The position numbers were made by a program, and so were the translations under genes. A stretch of DNA of 64,000 nt from Anaerolineae bacterium (lineage in GTDB: Bacteria > Chloroflexota > Anaerolineae > Aggregatilineales > Phototrophicaceae). Under the pieces are notes generated by a model that was given only the letters and a program-made list of their open reading frames with translations, did no database searches and was not told where the DNA came from. The stretch spans positions 62,001 to 126,000 of the forward strand of contig JALHQT010000002.1 of NCBI GenBank assembly GCA_022841825.1. The letters run 5' to 3'. How positions within the stretch are numbered: position 1 is the first letter of the stretch; each line of letters begins with the position of its first letter. This document shows positions 1 to 10,931 of the stretch, one piece after another.

Positions 1-129
1 CTTAGCGTTTCGGCGGCGTGGGATGTCGAGGGTTGAGATCGAGCGGATGATGAATGATCTGCTTATGTGTTGGGTTCGCAGGTCGTCGCCCTAGCGGCGC
101 ACCTATTCATATTGTCCTGGGAGGAAAAA

Positions 130-618
130 ATGTACACAACTCTTGCAAACCGAGCCTATGCATTGAACGGAAACGAAGGGGAAGCACGTTGGTGGATGGG
201 TTCGCTCGCGTTGATCAAAGCTTCAGGCAAAGATACCGGCAAGCAGTTCGGGCTGGTGGAGGTGGTGGAACACGAAGGCGCAGAAGCTCCGTTACATGTC
301 CATCACAACGAAGATGAAGGCTTCTGGATCTTGGAAGGTTCGTTGACGTTTGAAGTGGGAGACAGAACCATCCAGGCAGAAGCAGGGACATTCCTTCTTG
401 GACCCAGGGATGTGCCGCACCGTTACATCGTTAACAAGGGACCCGCGCGGCTGTTGTTCATCCTTGCTCCGGCAGGGTTCGAGGAGTTCATCCGTGAGAC
501 AAGCGAGCCTGCACCTATCCCCAGCCTGCCGCCGCGCCCTGATGCACCGCCCACAGATGAAGAAATGGAGCAGTTGATACCGATTGTGCAGAAATATGGG
601 ATGGAGATACTTGGATAG
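130..618 (+). CDS. Cupin-domain protein
   Basis: A 162-residue single-domain cupin. The first metal-binding cupin motif is visible at residues 56-70 (His56, His58, Glu63, Gly70) and the second near residues 87-100 (Gly86, Pro92, His97), so a bound divalent metal is likely. The ATG at 130 is preceded by GGGAGGAAAA, a strong ribosome binding site, which argues against the upstream in-frame start at 67. Cupins of this kind include quercetinase-like dioxygenases and simple sugar-binding or isomerase proteins; the substrate cannot be told from sequence. It stands alone, followed by a hairpin at 637-668. Confidence 0.85.
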   Translation: MYTTLANRAYALNGNEGEARWWMGSLALIKASGKDTGKQFGLVEVVEHEGAEAPLHVHHNEDEGFWILEGSLTFEVGDRTIQAEAGTFLLGPRDVPHRYIVNKGPARLLFILAPAGFEEFIRETSEPAPIPSLPPRPDAPPTDEEMEQLIPIVQKYGMEILG

Positions 619-636
619 CGATTTGCGGCGACGATC

Positions 637-668
637 TGGGCTTGATGCACGAAATCGGATCAAGCCCA
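637..668 (+). terminator. Hairpin after the cupin gene
   Basis: A 10-bp perfect inverted repeat (TGGGCTTGAT / ATCAAGCCCA) with a 12-base loop lies 18 bases after the cupin stop. There is no T-run behind it, so it may act as a weak terminator or 3-prime mRNA-stabilising stem. The remaining bases from 669 to 916 show no gene or other structure that I can support. Confidence 0.45.
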
Positions 669-916
669 TTAAACAACCTCCCCCCGGTAATCCAACGCCT
701 TTAGATGAAGTGTTCTCCCCCTACCGGTCGCAACGTATGTTCAGCAAACTCGCATCAGGCTCCGTAAGCATTGTCTTCAACGACGGTTGTAATAAGGCGT
801 TGCTGCGTCTCATTTTCCCTTACTCAACATCTCACCAACCCCTCACGATCATTACGCGACATTTCGATTATTCTTAGCACTGTTGATCGTTAGCAGTACA
901 AACAGTTAGCAGCCCG

Positions 917-1378
917 ATGCAATCGAAAGCCAATCGCTCGCCCGACTCCATCAGCCTGCCGCATCTCATCCTCGATGCGCTGCCGATGACGATGCGCGTG
1001 GTCGCCGCGCAAATGCGCGATACCCCGCACAGTCTCCAGTACCAGCATCTGCCCGTGCTGGCGGCGCTCACCCGGCAGCCGCTCACACAGAGCGCGCTGG
1101 CGGAGATGATGTCGGTCAGCGGGGCGACGATGAGCAACACGCTCACGGCGCTGGAGGAGCGCGGCTGGATCGTGCGCGAACGTTCGCACGAAGACCGCCG
1201 GGTTGTCCACATTTCGCTGACGGCGGACGGCGCGACTGCGTTCCGCGACACGATGGCGGAGATGGAAGCCTACATTGATGGACTGCTGGTGCACCTGGAC
1301 GAGCAGGCGCGGGCGGAACTGCGGGCGGGGCTGCTGCATCTGCGCGACGTGTTCTATCGGGCGTTGGGCGATGAATAG
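917..1378 (+). CDS. MarR-family transcriptional regulator
   Basis: A 153-residue winged-helix regulator. Residues 55-100 hold the recognition helix region (SGATMSNTLTALEERGWI) followed by the wing with the typical D-R-R pattern (EDRRVVHISLT). MarR proteins bind DNA as dimers and usually repress neighbouring export or detoxification genes until a ligand binds. The gene lies 119 bases upstream of a DrrA/DrrB-like exporter in the same direction, so it probably controls that exporter and itself. A heptamer inverted repeat (1383-1449) fills the gap, so operator sites are more likely upstream of 917. Confidence 0.85.
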   Translation: MQSKANRSPDSISLPHLILDALPMTMRVVAAQMRDTPHSLQYQHLPVLAALTRQPLTQSALAEMMSVSGATMSNTLTALEERGWIVRERSHEDRRVVHISLTADGATAFRDTMAEMEAYIDGLLVHLDEQARAELRAGLLHLRDVFYRALGDE

Positions 1379-1382
1379 ACCT

Positions 1383-1449
1383 GTGCGAAGTGCGTAGTGC
1401 GAAAAGACAAATCCGTGCTTGTTCGCACCACGCACCTCGCACTTCGCAC
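1383..1449. repeat. Heptamer inverted repeat, copy 1 (family B)
   Basis: The left arm is three tandem heptamers GTGCGAA, GTGCGTA, GTGCGAA. After an 18-base AT-richer spacer the right arm gives four reverse-complement heptamers (TTCGCAC, CACGCAC, CTCGCAC, TTCGCAC). The arms can fold into a long hairpin. It sits between the MarR gene and the ABC ATPase gene. Related copies occur at 42131-42219, 55840-55985 and 59502-59575, and a right-arm remnant lies near 24351-24371. Confidence 0.8.
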
Positions 1450-1497
1450 TCACTTTGAAACACTATCGGAATTGAAAGCATTGGAGGCGTAGCGGTT

Positions 1498-2508
1498 ATG
1501 TCGAATCGTGAAATCATCGCGGAAAATCTGGTCAAACGGTACGGGGATTTCGCCGCTGTGGACGATGTCTCGTTCAAGGTCGGGTCGGGCGAGATCTTTG
1601 GCTTCCTGGGTCCCAACGGGGCGGGCAAGAGCACGACCGTGTCGATGCTGACGACGCGCGTTGTACCCACCCAGGGTAAAGCGCTGGTCGGCGGTTTCGA
1701 TGTCGAACGGCAGTCTACGGATGTCCGTCGTCTGGCAGGCGTGGCGCTTCAGGAGATCGGGCTGGACCCGCTCATGAAGTCGATGGAACTCCTGACCATT
1801 CAGTGCCAGCTTTTCGGCTTAGCGCGCAAGGCGGCGGTCATGCGGGCGCAGTATCTGTTGGAAGTCGTCAAGCTGGACGACCCGACAACCGTCCAGCGCC
1901 CGGTTGGCAAGTACAGCGGTGGGATGCGCCGCCGCCTCGACCTGGCGATGGCACTGGCGCACGAACCCGCCATCCTGTTCCTGGACGAGCCGACGACCGG
2001 TCTTGACCCGATGAGCCGCCGCGACATCTGGACGGAAGTGCGCCGCCTGAACCGCGAACTCGGCATCACGATCTTCCTGACCACGCAGTATCTCGAAGAA
2101 GCAGACCAGCTCGCCGACCACATCGCCATCATCACGCAGGGCAAGATCGCCGTCGAAGGCAAGCCTGCCGACCTGAAGGCACAGATGGGCGGCGACGCCA
2201 TCAACCTGGTCTTCGGCGACGACATGACGGTCGAACGTGCGCGCGTCGCGCTGACCGACATGGCGACCCGCACGCAGATCGACCGCGACATCCTGCGTCT
2301 GTACCTGGCAAACGCGGCATCCGCCGTGCCCGCCGTCGTCAGCCGCCTGCAGGAAGCGGGCATCCCGCCGCTTTCGCTCTCGCTCACACAGCCGACGCTG
2401 GATGACGTGTTCCTCAAGGTCACCGGGCAGCGCTTCAGCAGTGACGAGGCGGACGCGGGCGACAAGGCGAAGAAGGACGCGGCAGGCAAGAAGGACAAAG
2501 CGGCGTAA
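1498..2508 (+). CDS. ABC exporter ATP-binding protein, DrrA-like
   Basis: A 336-residue ABC ATPase: Walker A GPNGAGKST near residue 40, signature SGGMRRR near 140, Walker B ILFLDEPTTGLD near 160. The C-terminal accessory region of about 100 residues matches the daunorubicin-resistance (DrrA) type. It ends in an unusual Lys/Asp/Ala-rich tail of about 20 residues. The partner membrane gene follows at 2648, and a MarR regulator precedes it, so this is the motor of a drug or lipid exporter. The two exporter genes are separated by an inverted pair of family A palindromes (2531-2597). Confidence 0.92.
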   Translation: MSNREIIAENLVKRYGDFAAVDDVSFKVGSGEIFGFLGPNGAGKSTTVSMLTTRVVPTQGKALVGGFDVERQSTDVRRLAGVALQEIGLDPLMKSMELLTIQCQLFGLARKAAVMRAQYLLEVVKLDDPTTVQRPVGKYSGGMRRRLDLAMALAHEPAILFLDEPTTGLDPMSRRDIWTEVRRLNRELGITIFLTTQYLEEADQLADHIAIITQGKIAVEGKPADLKAQMGGDAINLVFGDDMTVERARVALTDMATRTQIDRDILRLYLANAASAVPAVVSRLQEAGIPPLSLSLTQPTLDDVFLKVTGQRFSSDEADAGDKAKKDAAGKKDKAA

Positions 2509-2530
2509 GCGCTCGCCATGCCTACGCGAG

Positions 2531-2597
2531 CGGACAAGGCATGCCTTGTCCCTACAGCGCCACGAACATCTCGTAGGGACGAGGCACGCCTCGTCCG
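2531..2597. repeat. Inverted pair of family A palindromes
   Basis: The first palindrome (2531-2555) has a perfect core GGACAAGGCATGCCTTGTCC followed by CTAC. The second (2573-2597) starts GTAGGGAC and has arms GGACGAGGC/GCCTCGTCC. The two are in opposite orientation. They occupy the gap between the exporter ATPase and permease genes, so they lie in the shared transcript. Confidence 0.85.
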
Positions 2598-2647
2598 TTA
2601 GAACCCCATGCAGAACGTTTCGTGAAAATCAGGAGTACCGTATCCCC

Positions 2648-3475
2648 ATGACTGCTATGACTGCCAATCCCGCGCGCGGAGTCCAGATGGACGAGCGCTC
2701 GAAAACCATGCCCTTCCTGCTTCAGGTTTCGACCATGACCTGGCGCAGCCTGGTGACCATCTTCCGCGAGCCTGCTTCGGTGGTGCCGGGTCTGATCATC
2801 AGCGTCTTCTTCGTCCTGGTGTATGACGGCTCGTTGAGCGGCGCGGCGCGCTTCTTCCTGCCCGGTCAAAGCTACCTCGGCTTCATCCTGCCGGTCTCGA
2901 TTGTCTCGTCGGCGCTTTCCGGTGCCAGCATCGCCGGGCAGGGGATCGTCCGCGATATCGAGAACGGCTACTTCGACAAGCTGCTGCTGACGCCGATCAG
3001 CCGCTCGGCGCTGCTGCTCGGTCCGATGATCGCCGGTGCGCTCGTGCTCGTGCTCCAGACGCTGCTGGTGATGGTCGTCGGTCTCATCCTCGGTCTGCGC
3101 CCGGAGACGGGGGTGCTCGGCTTCTTCGCGGTGCTCGGTTTCGCGCTGCTGCTGGGGATCGGTTTCGCGGGCTTCGTCGTCGCCGTCGCGCTGCGCACCA
3201 GCAGCGCTGCCGCAACGGGTGGCGCGTCGTTCCTGTTCTTCCCGCTCTCGTTCCTGACCGCGACCTTCACCCCGGCGGAACAGCTTGTCGGCTGGATTCG
3301 CACCGCCGCGACCTATAACCCCATCACCTATATCCTGGAAGCGATGCGCGCGCTCTTCAATACGGGCTGGGATACCGAAATCATGCTGCGCGGCTTGTCG
3401 TCCTGCCTGGCGATTGCCGTCGTCACCTTCATCCTCGCCTTCTGGAGCCTGCGCGTCCGCACCCGCCAGAAGTAG
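2648..3475 (+). CDS. ABC-2 type permease, DrrB-like
   Basis: A 275-residue membrane protein with about six hydrophobic segments and the ABC-2 pattern: an amphipathic N-terminus, DIENGYFDKLLLTPISR after the second helix, and a late loop NPITYILEAMRALF. It partners the ATPase at 1498. The ATG at 2648 is chosen because CAGGAG lies upstream; the longer open frame from 2402 overlaps the ATPase gene and the repeats and has no coding character. Substrate unknown; the DrrAB family exports hydrophobic drugs or lipids. Confidence 0.9.
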   Translation: MTAMTANPARGVQMDERSKTMPFLLQVSTMTWRSLVTIFREPASVVPGLIISVFFVLVYDGSLSGAARFFLPGQSYLGFILPVSIVSSALSGASIAGQGIVRDIENGYFDKLLLTPISRSALLLGPMIAGALVLVLQTLLVMVVGLILGLRPETGVLGFFAVLGFALLLGIGFAGFVVAVALRTSSAAATGGASFLFFPLSFLTATFTPAEQLVGWIRTAATYNPITYILEAMRALFNTGWDTEIMLRGLSSCLAIAVVTFILAFWSLRVRTRQK

Positions 3476-3517
3476 CGCGTAATCCGCGAGTAATCTCTCT
3501 CCAGTAGTATCATCATG

Positions 3518-3546
3518 AGAGGGCGCAGCGTTCCTGCGCCCTTTCT
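3518..3546 (+). terminator. Rho-independent terminator after the exporter
   Basis: A stem AGGGCGCAG / CTGCGCCCT with a 5-base loop is followed by TTCTGTT. It lies 43 bases after the permease stop and before the start of the oxidoreductase gene, which fits the end of the MarR-ABC transcript. Confidence 0.65.
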
Positions 3547-3577
3547 GTTGCCGACTATTTTCCAGGAGACCCCGCGC

Positions 3578-4969
3578 ATGAAACAGTACGACGCGATTGT
3601 GATCGGGACAGGGCAGGCAGGTCCTTCGATGGCGAGCCAGCTCGCCGCCAGCGGGCAGAAGGTTGCCATCGTCGAAGGCTATCGCTTCGGCGGCTCGTGT
3701 GTGAACTACGGCTGTCGCCCGACCAAGGTGTTGATCGCCAGCGCGCACGCGGCGCATCTGGCGCGGCGCGGTGCCGATTTTGGCGTCATGATCGAAGGGA
3801 TGTCGATCGATTGGGCGCGCGTGAGCCAGCGCGTCACCGGCATCATCGACAACACCAGCAGCGGCATCGAAGGCTGGCTGCGCGGGCTGGAAGGTGTCGA
3901 TGTCTATCACGCCTACGCGCATTTTGAAGGCGTGGCGGACGGTCAGTACCGCGTCCGCGCAGGGGACGATGTCTTCCAAGCGCCGCAGGTTTTCCTCAAC
4001 ACGGGCACGCGCGCCCGCATCCCGAACATCCCCGGCGTCGAGAGCGTGAATGCGCTCGACAGCGAGAAGCTGCTGCGGCTGGATGTGCTGCCGGAACACC
4101 TGCTGATCTACGGCGGGTCATATATCGCCCTGGAGATGGGGCAGGCGTTCCGGCGGCTGGGCAGCCGCGTCACGATCATCGAGACCGCCGAATGCATCAT
4201 CCACCGCGAAGACGACGACGTGCAGCAGGTCGTGCATGGCATGTTGACCGACGAGGGCGTCGTCATCCACACCCACAGCCAGATCACGCGCGTCGAAGCG
4301 ACGGCAGCGGGCGGCATTCGCCTGCATGTGCGCGATGACGATGGGAGCGAGCATACGGTCGAAGGCTCGCACTGGCTGAACGCCGTCGGGCGCATCCCCA
4401 ACACCGACAAGCTCCACCTGGAGGCGGTGGGCGTGCAGGTCGATGCGCGCGGCAATGTCGTCGTCAACGACTTTTTGCAGACGACCGCGCCGGGCATCTA
4501 CGCGCTGGGCGACATCAACGGCAAAGGCGCGTTCACGCACACGTCGTATCACGATTTCGAGATCGTGCGCGATAACCTGCTGCGTGGGCGGCAGCGTAAA
4601 GTCTCCGAGCGGACGATGGCGTACAGCCTGTTCACCGATCCGCCGCTGGGGCGCGTGGGGATGTCGGAGAAGGACGCGCGAGCGTCCGGGCGCAAGGTGC
4701 TGATGGCGACGAAGCCGATGAGCAGCATCGGGCGCGCCATCGAACAGGCGGAGACGACGGGCTTCATTAAGCTGCTGGTGGATGCGGAGACCGAGCGTTT
4801 CCTGGGCGCGACCGCGCTGGGTTATCACGGCGACGATGTCGTACAGGTGATCAGCTACTACATGGCGACGGGCGCGACTTACCGCCCGATGCTGGAGGCG
4901 CTGCCTATTCATCCGACCATCGCCGAGTGCATGCCGACGATCCTGAGCGAGCTAGCGCCGCTGGTCTGA
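3578..4969 (+). CDS. FAD-dependent pyridine nucleotide-disulfide oxidoreductase, MerA/Lpd-like
   Basis: A 463-residue class I flavin disulfide reductase. It has the FAD dinucleotide fold GTGQAGPSMA at the N-terminus, the redox pair Cys-x4-Cys in GGSCVNYGCRPTK (residues about 40-52), a NAD(P) fold around YGGSYIALEMGQ, the second FAD motif YALGDINGKGAF, and a C-terminal dimer domain with HPTIAE carrying the usual His-Glu pair. No N-terminal HMA domain and no C-terminal Cys pair of true mercuric reductase are present, so the substrate is open. ATG at 3578 follows CAGGAGA. It converges on and overlaps ribF by 18 bases. Confidence 0.88.
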   Translation: MKQYDAIVIGTGQAGPSMASQLAASGQKVAIVEGYRFGGSCVNYGCRPTKVLIASAHAAHLARRGADFGVMIEGMSIDWARVSQRVTGIIDNTSSGIEGWLRGLEGVDVYHAYAHFEGVADGQYRVRAGDDVFQAPQVFLNTGTRARIPNIPGVESVNALDSEKLLRLDVLPEHLLIYGGSYIALEMGQAFRRLGSRVTIIETAECIIHREDDDVQQVVHGMLTDEGVVIHTHSQITRVEATAAGGIRLHVRDDDGSEHTVEGSHWLNAVGRIPNTDKLHLEAVGVQVDARGNVVVNDFLQTTAPGIYALGDINGKGAFTHTSYHDFEIVRDNLLRGRQRKVSERTMAYSLFTDPPLGRVGMSEKDARASGRKVLMATKPMSSIGRAIEQAETTGFIKLLVDAETERFLGATALGYHGDDVVQVISYYMATGATYRPMLEALPIHPTIAECMPTILSELAPLV

Positions 4970-5896
4970 CGCGCTGCTTAACCACGCGCGCCCGGCATCG
5001 ACATCGCGGTGGATCTGCGCGACCAGCGCGTCGATGCCGTCGAACTTCATCTCCGGGCGCAGCCGCTTCTCAAACGTCACCGTCATCTGCTGCCCGTAGA
5101 TGTCGCGGTCGAAATCGAGCAGATGCGATTCGACGGTGATGTTCTGTCCGGTGAAGGTTGGGCGCATCCCCACGTTGGTCATCGCCATGAAGCGCTCCTC
5201 GCCGAGCGTCGCCCATCCCGCGTAAACGCCGCTGCCGGGGAGAACCTGCTGCGCCCAGACATCGACGTTCGCCGTCGGGATGCCTATCGTCCGCCCGCGC
5301 GCCATGCCATGCACGATCTCGCCCGTCACGCTGTACGGTCGCCCCAGCCACGCCGTCGCGTGTTCGACATCGCCCGCTCCCAGCGCCACGCGGATGCCCG
5401 AACTGCTGATGGCGCTGTGGTCGCCGTTGGCGAGGATCAGCTCGAGCGTCTCGACGTTGAAGCCCTGTGCCGCGCCCGCTGCGCGCAGCCAATCGACCGT
5501 GCCTTCACGCTGGTAGCCCAGCGCGAAATCTGCCCCCACCCACAACGAGGACATCTTAAGGTGGTGCAGCATCCGCTCCACGTATGCCTGCGCCCGTGTG
5601 TGACGAAAGGTATCGTCGAATGTCTCGGTGACGACGCAGTCAACGCCGAGTTCGCCGAGCAGCCGCGCGCGCTCATCGGGCGTGCTGAGGTAGTAGCGCC
5701 CTTCCAGCTTGCGGATGACGACATCGGGATGCGGGAAGAAGGTCAGGGCGACGGCGAGTTTCCCCCGCGCCCGCGCCTCATCGACCAGCCTGCGGATGAG
5801 CGCCTGATGTCCGCGATGCACGCCATCAAAGACGCCGATGGTGACGACTGAGGGGTGTTGGAGCTGCGCGTCTTGCAATGCGTAATAGTGCTGCAT
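4952..5896 (-). CDS. ribF: Bifunctional riboflavin kinase / FAD synthetase
   Basis: A 314-residue RibF. The N-terminal FMN adenylyltransferase has GVFDGVHRGH near residue 19 and the TFFPHP block; the C-terminal riboflavin kinase has GRTIGIPTANV, GVYAGWATL and GMRPTF followed by the Glu-containing ITVESHLLDF. Length and order match the bacterial family. The start at 5896 (MQHYYAL) places the nucleotidyltransferase motif at the normal distance; longer frames upstream are not conserved. It makes FMN and FAD in the cytoplasm. No FMN riboswitch is seen. Confidence 0.95.
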   Translation of the reverse strand: MQHYYALQDAQLQHPSVVTIGVFDGVHRGHQALIRRLVDEARARGKLAVALTFFPHPDVVIRKLEGRYYLSTPDERARLLGELGVDCVVTETFDDTFRHTRAQAYVERMLHHLKMSSLWVGADFALGYQREGTVDWLRAAGAAQGFNVETLELILANGDHSAISSSGIRVALGAGDVEHATAWLGRPYSVTGEIVHGMARGRTIGIPTANVDVWAQQVLPGSGVYAGWATLGEERFMAMTNVGMRPTFTGQNITVESHLLDFDRDIYGQQMTVTFEKRLRPEMKFDGIDALVAQIHRDVDAGRAWLSSASDQRR

Positions 5897-5976
5897 GAAT
5901 GCGACCTGAGCGGCGAACGAAGTGGCGCAGATGATACCATGCAGCGGACAAAGGGACGAGGCGCGCGCCGCCGCGA

Positions 5977-6390
5977 TCAGAATTTGCGGGTGAAGGTCTT
6001 GATCTCGGCACGCGGGCGGACACGGAAGACTGACCACGTCTCGTCGAGCGAAATCTGGGTGACCGCGTGCCAATCGAGCGCCGCCAGTGCGTCCCAGCCG
6101 TGATCGCGGGTGATGTCGGTCTTGATGCTGCCGCTCTTCTTGGGATACGCGACCCACAGCATCCCGCCGGGCTTGACCGCCGCGACCGCCTGCGCGATAT
6201 GCGCGTCAATATCCGCCTTGTTGTGGACGAAGAGATGCACCGCATCATATGCGCCGTCGGGTGTGCGCGTGACTGCCGCGCCATCGGGCAGCGCGCCCAG
6301 GCGTGCTTCGTAATCGGCGGGCGCGTTCATCAGCGCGATCTGCTGCCCGGTCCTGACGAGCATCTTTTGCGTCAGCGTCTTTTCCGGCAT
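5977..6390 (-). CDS. DUF3052-like conserved protein
   Basis: A 137-residue cytoplasmic protein. It resembles small DUF3052-type proteins: a start region with a short strand (IALMNAPADYEARLGALP), then YDAVHLFV near the middle, and the block MLWVAYPKKSGSIKTDITRD. This last block looks like a degenerate Rossmann or methyltransferase-like strand-turn. Function unknown. ATG at 6390 has CAGGAGA upstream. It lies between ribF and an ABC-F gene, same strand, without tight coupling. Confidence 0.75.
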   Translation of the reverse strand: MPEKTLTQKMLVRTGQQIALMNAPADYEARLGALPDGAAVTRTPDGAYDAVHLFVHNKADIDAHIAQAVAAVKPGGMLWVAYPKKSGSIKTDITRDHGWDALAALDWHAVTQISLDETWSVFRVRPRAEIKTFTRKF

Positions 6391-6455
6391 TGCCCTGTTC
6401 TCCTGCTCTGTTGTTCGGAGTATGCTGGTGTGCATGATTGCATACGCAATCTGCC

Positions 6456-8348
<1,893 letters not shown>

Positions 8349-8389
8349 GTTCCGCCTGTGGGTCGTCGTTCGATGCGCAGGCGATTATA

Positions 8390-8824
8390 TCATGCAGGCG
8401 GCGGCGAGGGTCGGTTGGGCTGTGTTGGGTCGTCCGGGCTGTAGCCCGCCAGCTTTTGCAGCGCCAGCATCCGCCCCGCCTGGAGATTGATGGCGGTGTG
8501 CAACTGCGCTGCGCTGTCCCGGTAGATCGAGCGCAGGAAGGCGATCATCACATTCACGGCTACGCTGTCGCCGCACAGGATGACGATGTCGTGCGGGCGC
8601 AGCCCGTGCAGCAGTTGGCGCATATTACGCAGGCTGTCACGGGGGATCGTCTGCATGGTTTCCAGGTTCAGCAGCAAGGCAATCGGTTCGTCGGCAGCCG
8701 CTTGATCCAGAAGCTGGCGCGTCATGTTGGAGGCTTCCGTCGAATCCGCCCATGTCCAATCGCCTGTGTAATCCCAGCGCAGGATGGATTGTCGTTCGTC
8801 GTCCCAACTCACAATTACTGGCAT
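8390..8824 (-). CDS. Conserved hypothetical protein, possible STAS-like fold
   Basis: A 144-residue cytoplasmic protein beginning MPVIVSWDDERQSILRWDY. The alternating pattern of strands and helices (a W-rich N-terminal strand pair, IALLLNLETM, then HDIVILCG and an amphipathic helix) is reminiscent of SpoIIAA/STAS-type domains, but the phosphoserine motif cannot be assigned. Proline-rich last residues. It ends 42 bases before the ABC-F start and may share its transcript. Start chosen at the ATG where the hydrophobic strand begins; the 25-residue longer frame is less protein-like. Function unknown. Confidence 0.6.
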   Translation of the reverse strand: MPVIVSWDDERQSILRWDYTGDWTWADSTEASNMTRQLLDQAAADEPIALLLNLETMQTIPRDSLRNMRQLLHGLRPHDIVILCGDSVAVNVMIAFLRSIYRDSAAQLHTAINLQAGRMLALQKLAGYSPDDPTQPNRPSPPPA

Positions 8825-9226
8825 GATCGTGCCGCTCGCGCATGACGTAGATGAAATAACCAGGGAGATGCGCCGCTTGCTCGCCTTGTCAAACCCCAAC
8901 GTTACATTTTTGGAATGTCAGTATAACAGAGCGACTCCCAATTGCGCCTTGCACGGGAGGATATTTTATATTACCGACAAATATCTATCCGATTTCTAAC
9001 CTCGCCACCCGGCTGCACATGCTTTTGCGCGTCATTTTGCCGCTCCTGTTGTGTCATCGTTGTCCTGCCATGAAATTTCTACAGGTCTCCACCAGCCGAA
9101 TGGGCGTGCGCCTCAGCCTTGGGCTGGCATTGCGTTTACGTTTGTAAGGGCAGCATCGGGCAGCCGTTGAGGAAACCTCCAGGATCGGGTGTAGCATATG
9201 TTGGAATTCAATGCATAGGAGTTCTT
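8825..9226. other. Divergent intergenic region
   Basis: About 400 bases between a leftward and a rightward gene, markedly AT-richer near 8890-9000 than the surroundings. It must hold promoters for both sides. TATAAC at 8922-8927 and TTGACA on the minus strand (8886-8891) are present but neither has a partner element at the proper distance. No repeat or RNA gene recognised. Confidence 0.4.
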
Positions 9227-10930
9227 ATGCAACCCGAAGTCGAAATTGAACTGCCGTCCGTCGCCGAGCTGACCGAGTCGTCGCCAGCTCCCACACGCCG
9301 CCGCCCTGCTCGCCCGGAAGCGACGCCGGAGCGTGTCAGCCTTGCCGCCTGGGCGGTCGGGGCGGGTTTACTGGTGGGCTATGTCGGCAGCGCCGTCTTC
9401 ACCGGCGTGCTGGTCGGGCTGTCATTCCCGATCTTTGTCGCGCTGCTGGTCGTCGTCGCGGCAGCGGCAGCGCGGCGGGCGGGCGTGGCGCTGCGCCCAC
9501 ACAACCTGTGGCTGGCGCTGCCCGCGCTCTTCTTCGCTTTTATGGTCGCGGTGCGCGCGGATAACACCATGCGTGACATGAACATCGTGGCGTCGCTGGC
9601 GCTCGGCGCGCTCTGGTTGCACTACCTGCCCCGTCCCCAACGTCTCGACGAGGCGACCGTGCGCGAATACGCCATGGGCGTGATCGAGACGAGCGCGAGC
9701 AGCCTGGGCGCGGCGGGTGCCGAGCTGGGCTACGCGCGCCAATGGCTGCGTGAGCACAGCACTGGGCGCTCGCGGACGATGGGCGCGGTCGTGCGCGGCG
9801 TGCTGCTCGCCCTGCCGATCCTGCTCATCTTCGCGGCGCTCCTCAGCACCGCCGATGCCGTCTTCAGCCGCGCGCTGCGCGACCTGGGCAGCCTGTTCTC
9901 GCTCACCGATTCCAGCATCCTCTATCGTGCTTTCTGGTTGGTGGTCTTCGGCTGGTGGGGGATCGGCGTCGCCGCCTGCGCCATGCTCGGCACACGCCAT
10001 ACGACACCCGCGCCGAGCGCCGACGCCGACGCGCTGGCTGGCGCGCTTAACCAGCGCGCCACCCGCCGCAAGAGTACGCCGATCACGTTGAGCATGATCG
10101 AGACGGGGATCGTGCTGGTCGGCGTCAACCTGATGTTCGCCGTCTTCGTCGCCATCCAGTTTCGCTACTTCTTCGGCGGGGACGCCAACATCAGCATCGA
10201 AGGGCTGACCTACGCGGAATACGCGCGGCGCGGCTTCTTCGAGCTGGTCACGGTCGCCGTGCTCACGCTCGGGCTGGTGCTGGCGCTCGATTGGGTGACG
10301 GTGCGCAGCGGCGCGCGGCAGCATCGACTGTTTCGCGGGCTGGCGCTGGCGCTGGTCGCGCTGGTCGGCGTGATGATGTTTTCGGCGTACAACCGCATGG
10401 ATCTGTACCAGAGCGCCTATGGGTACACGGCGCTGCGCGTCTACGTTAGTACCTTCATTCCCTGGCTGGCGGCAGTCTTCGGCTTCTTCGTGCTGACGCT
10501 CTTCCGCGTCCGCGAGCGTATCTTTTCGATTGGCGTGCTGATCTGCGCCATCGGTTTCGCCGTCCACCTGAACGTGATGAATGTCGAAGGCACGATTGCC
10601 CAGCGCAACATCGACCGCTACCTAGCGGGCGAGTCGCTCGATGGCTACCTGCTCTCGACCTTCTCGGTCGATGCGTTCGCGCCGATGTGGGCGCTCTATC
10701 AGAACGAGTCCGCGCCGGAAGCCGTGCGCAGCTATGCGGAGACGTGGCTGGAGCGCGCGTATGGTCGCCTGGTCAGCCAGCGCAGCAACGGCGGCGAAAC
10801 ATTCCTCTCAGCCAACTGGGCGCGCGACACGGCGTATGCGCAGTTAAGCGGCAGCAGCATCGCGGGCGATGCGCCGCAGTTCCCGTACACCGATGGGAAC
10901 TGGTATTTTGAGGGGCGCGGGGGATCGTAG
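9227..10930 (+). CDS. DUF4173 multi-spanning membrane protein
   Basis: A 567-residue integral membrane protein with about ten or more hydrophobic helices after a 40-residue cytoplasmic N-terminus. The conserved block YFFGG...GLTYAEYARRGFFELV in the middle matches the DUF4173/DUF4153 family, usually annotated as putative inner-membrane protein. The C-terminal 100 residues are soluble and W/Y-rich. ATG at 9227 is preceded by ATAGGAGTT. Function unknown; it stands alone and is followed by two perfect palindromes. Confidence 0.85.
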   Translation: MQPEVEIELPSVAELTESSPAPTRRRPARPEATPERVSLAAWAVGAGLLVGYVGSAVFTGVLVGLSFPIFVALLVVVAAAAARRAGVALRPHNLWLALPALFFAFMVAVRADNTMRDMNIVASLALGALWLHYLPRPQRLDEATVREYAMGVIETSASSLGAAGAELGYARQWLREHSTGRSRTMGAVVRGVLLALPILLIFAALLSTADAVFSRALRDLGSLFSLTDSSILYRAFWLVVFGWWGIGVAACAMLGTRHTTPAPSADADALAGALNQRATRRKSTPITLSMIETGIVLVGVNLMFAVFVAIQFRYFFGGDANISIEGLTYAEYARRGFFELVTVAVLTLGLVLALDWVTVRSGARQHRLFRGLALALVALVGVMMFSAYNRMDLYQSAYGYTALRVYVSTFIPWLAAVFGFFVLTLFRVRERIFSIGVLICAIGFAVHLNVMNVEGTIAQRNIDRYLAGESLDGYLLSTFSVDAFAPMWALYQNESAPEAVRSYAETWLERAYGRLVSQRSNGGETFLSANWARDTAYAQLSGSSIAGDAPQFPYTDGNWYFEGRGGS

Positions 10931-10931
10931 T

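Noticed and set aside
2-94. Open frame at the left edge ending in a stop at 92-94
   Set aside because: It could be the tail of an upstream gene, but only 30 codons are visible and they lack recognisable features, so no call was made.
1383-1449. Heptamer array as a CRISPR
   Set aside because: The 7-base unit is far too short, there are no unique spacers, and the second half is the reverse complement of the first.
2531-2597. Family A palindromes as classical rho-independent terminators
   Set aside because: Most have no T-run after the stem and several lie in front of genes or inside coding sequence, so terminator function cannot be the general rule.
5897-6157. Longer N-terminus for RibF
   Set aside because: The extra 87 residues are Arg/His-rich with no similarity to the family and overlap the neighbouring gene.
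4952-6400. FMN riboswitch or other leader RNA before ribF
   Set aside because: The short space upstream of ribF shows no conserved riboswitch pattern and belongs to the next gene's end.
8922-8927. TATAAC as the promoter for the DUF4173 gene
   Set aside because: No -35 element is found at 16-18 bases upstream, and the distance to the start is about 300 bases.
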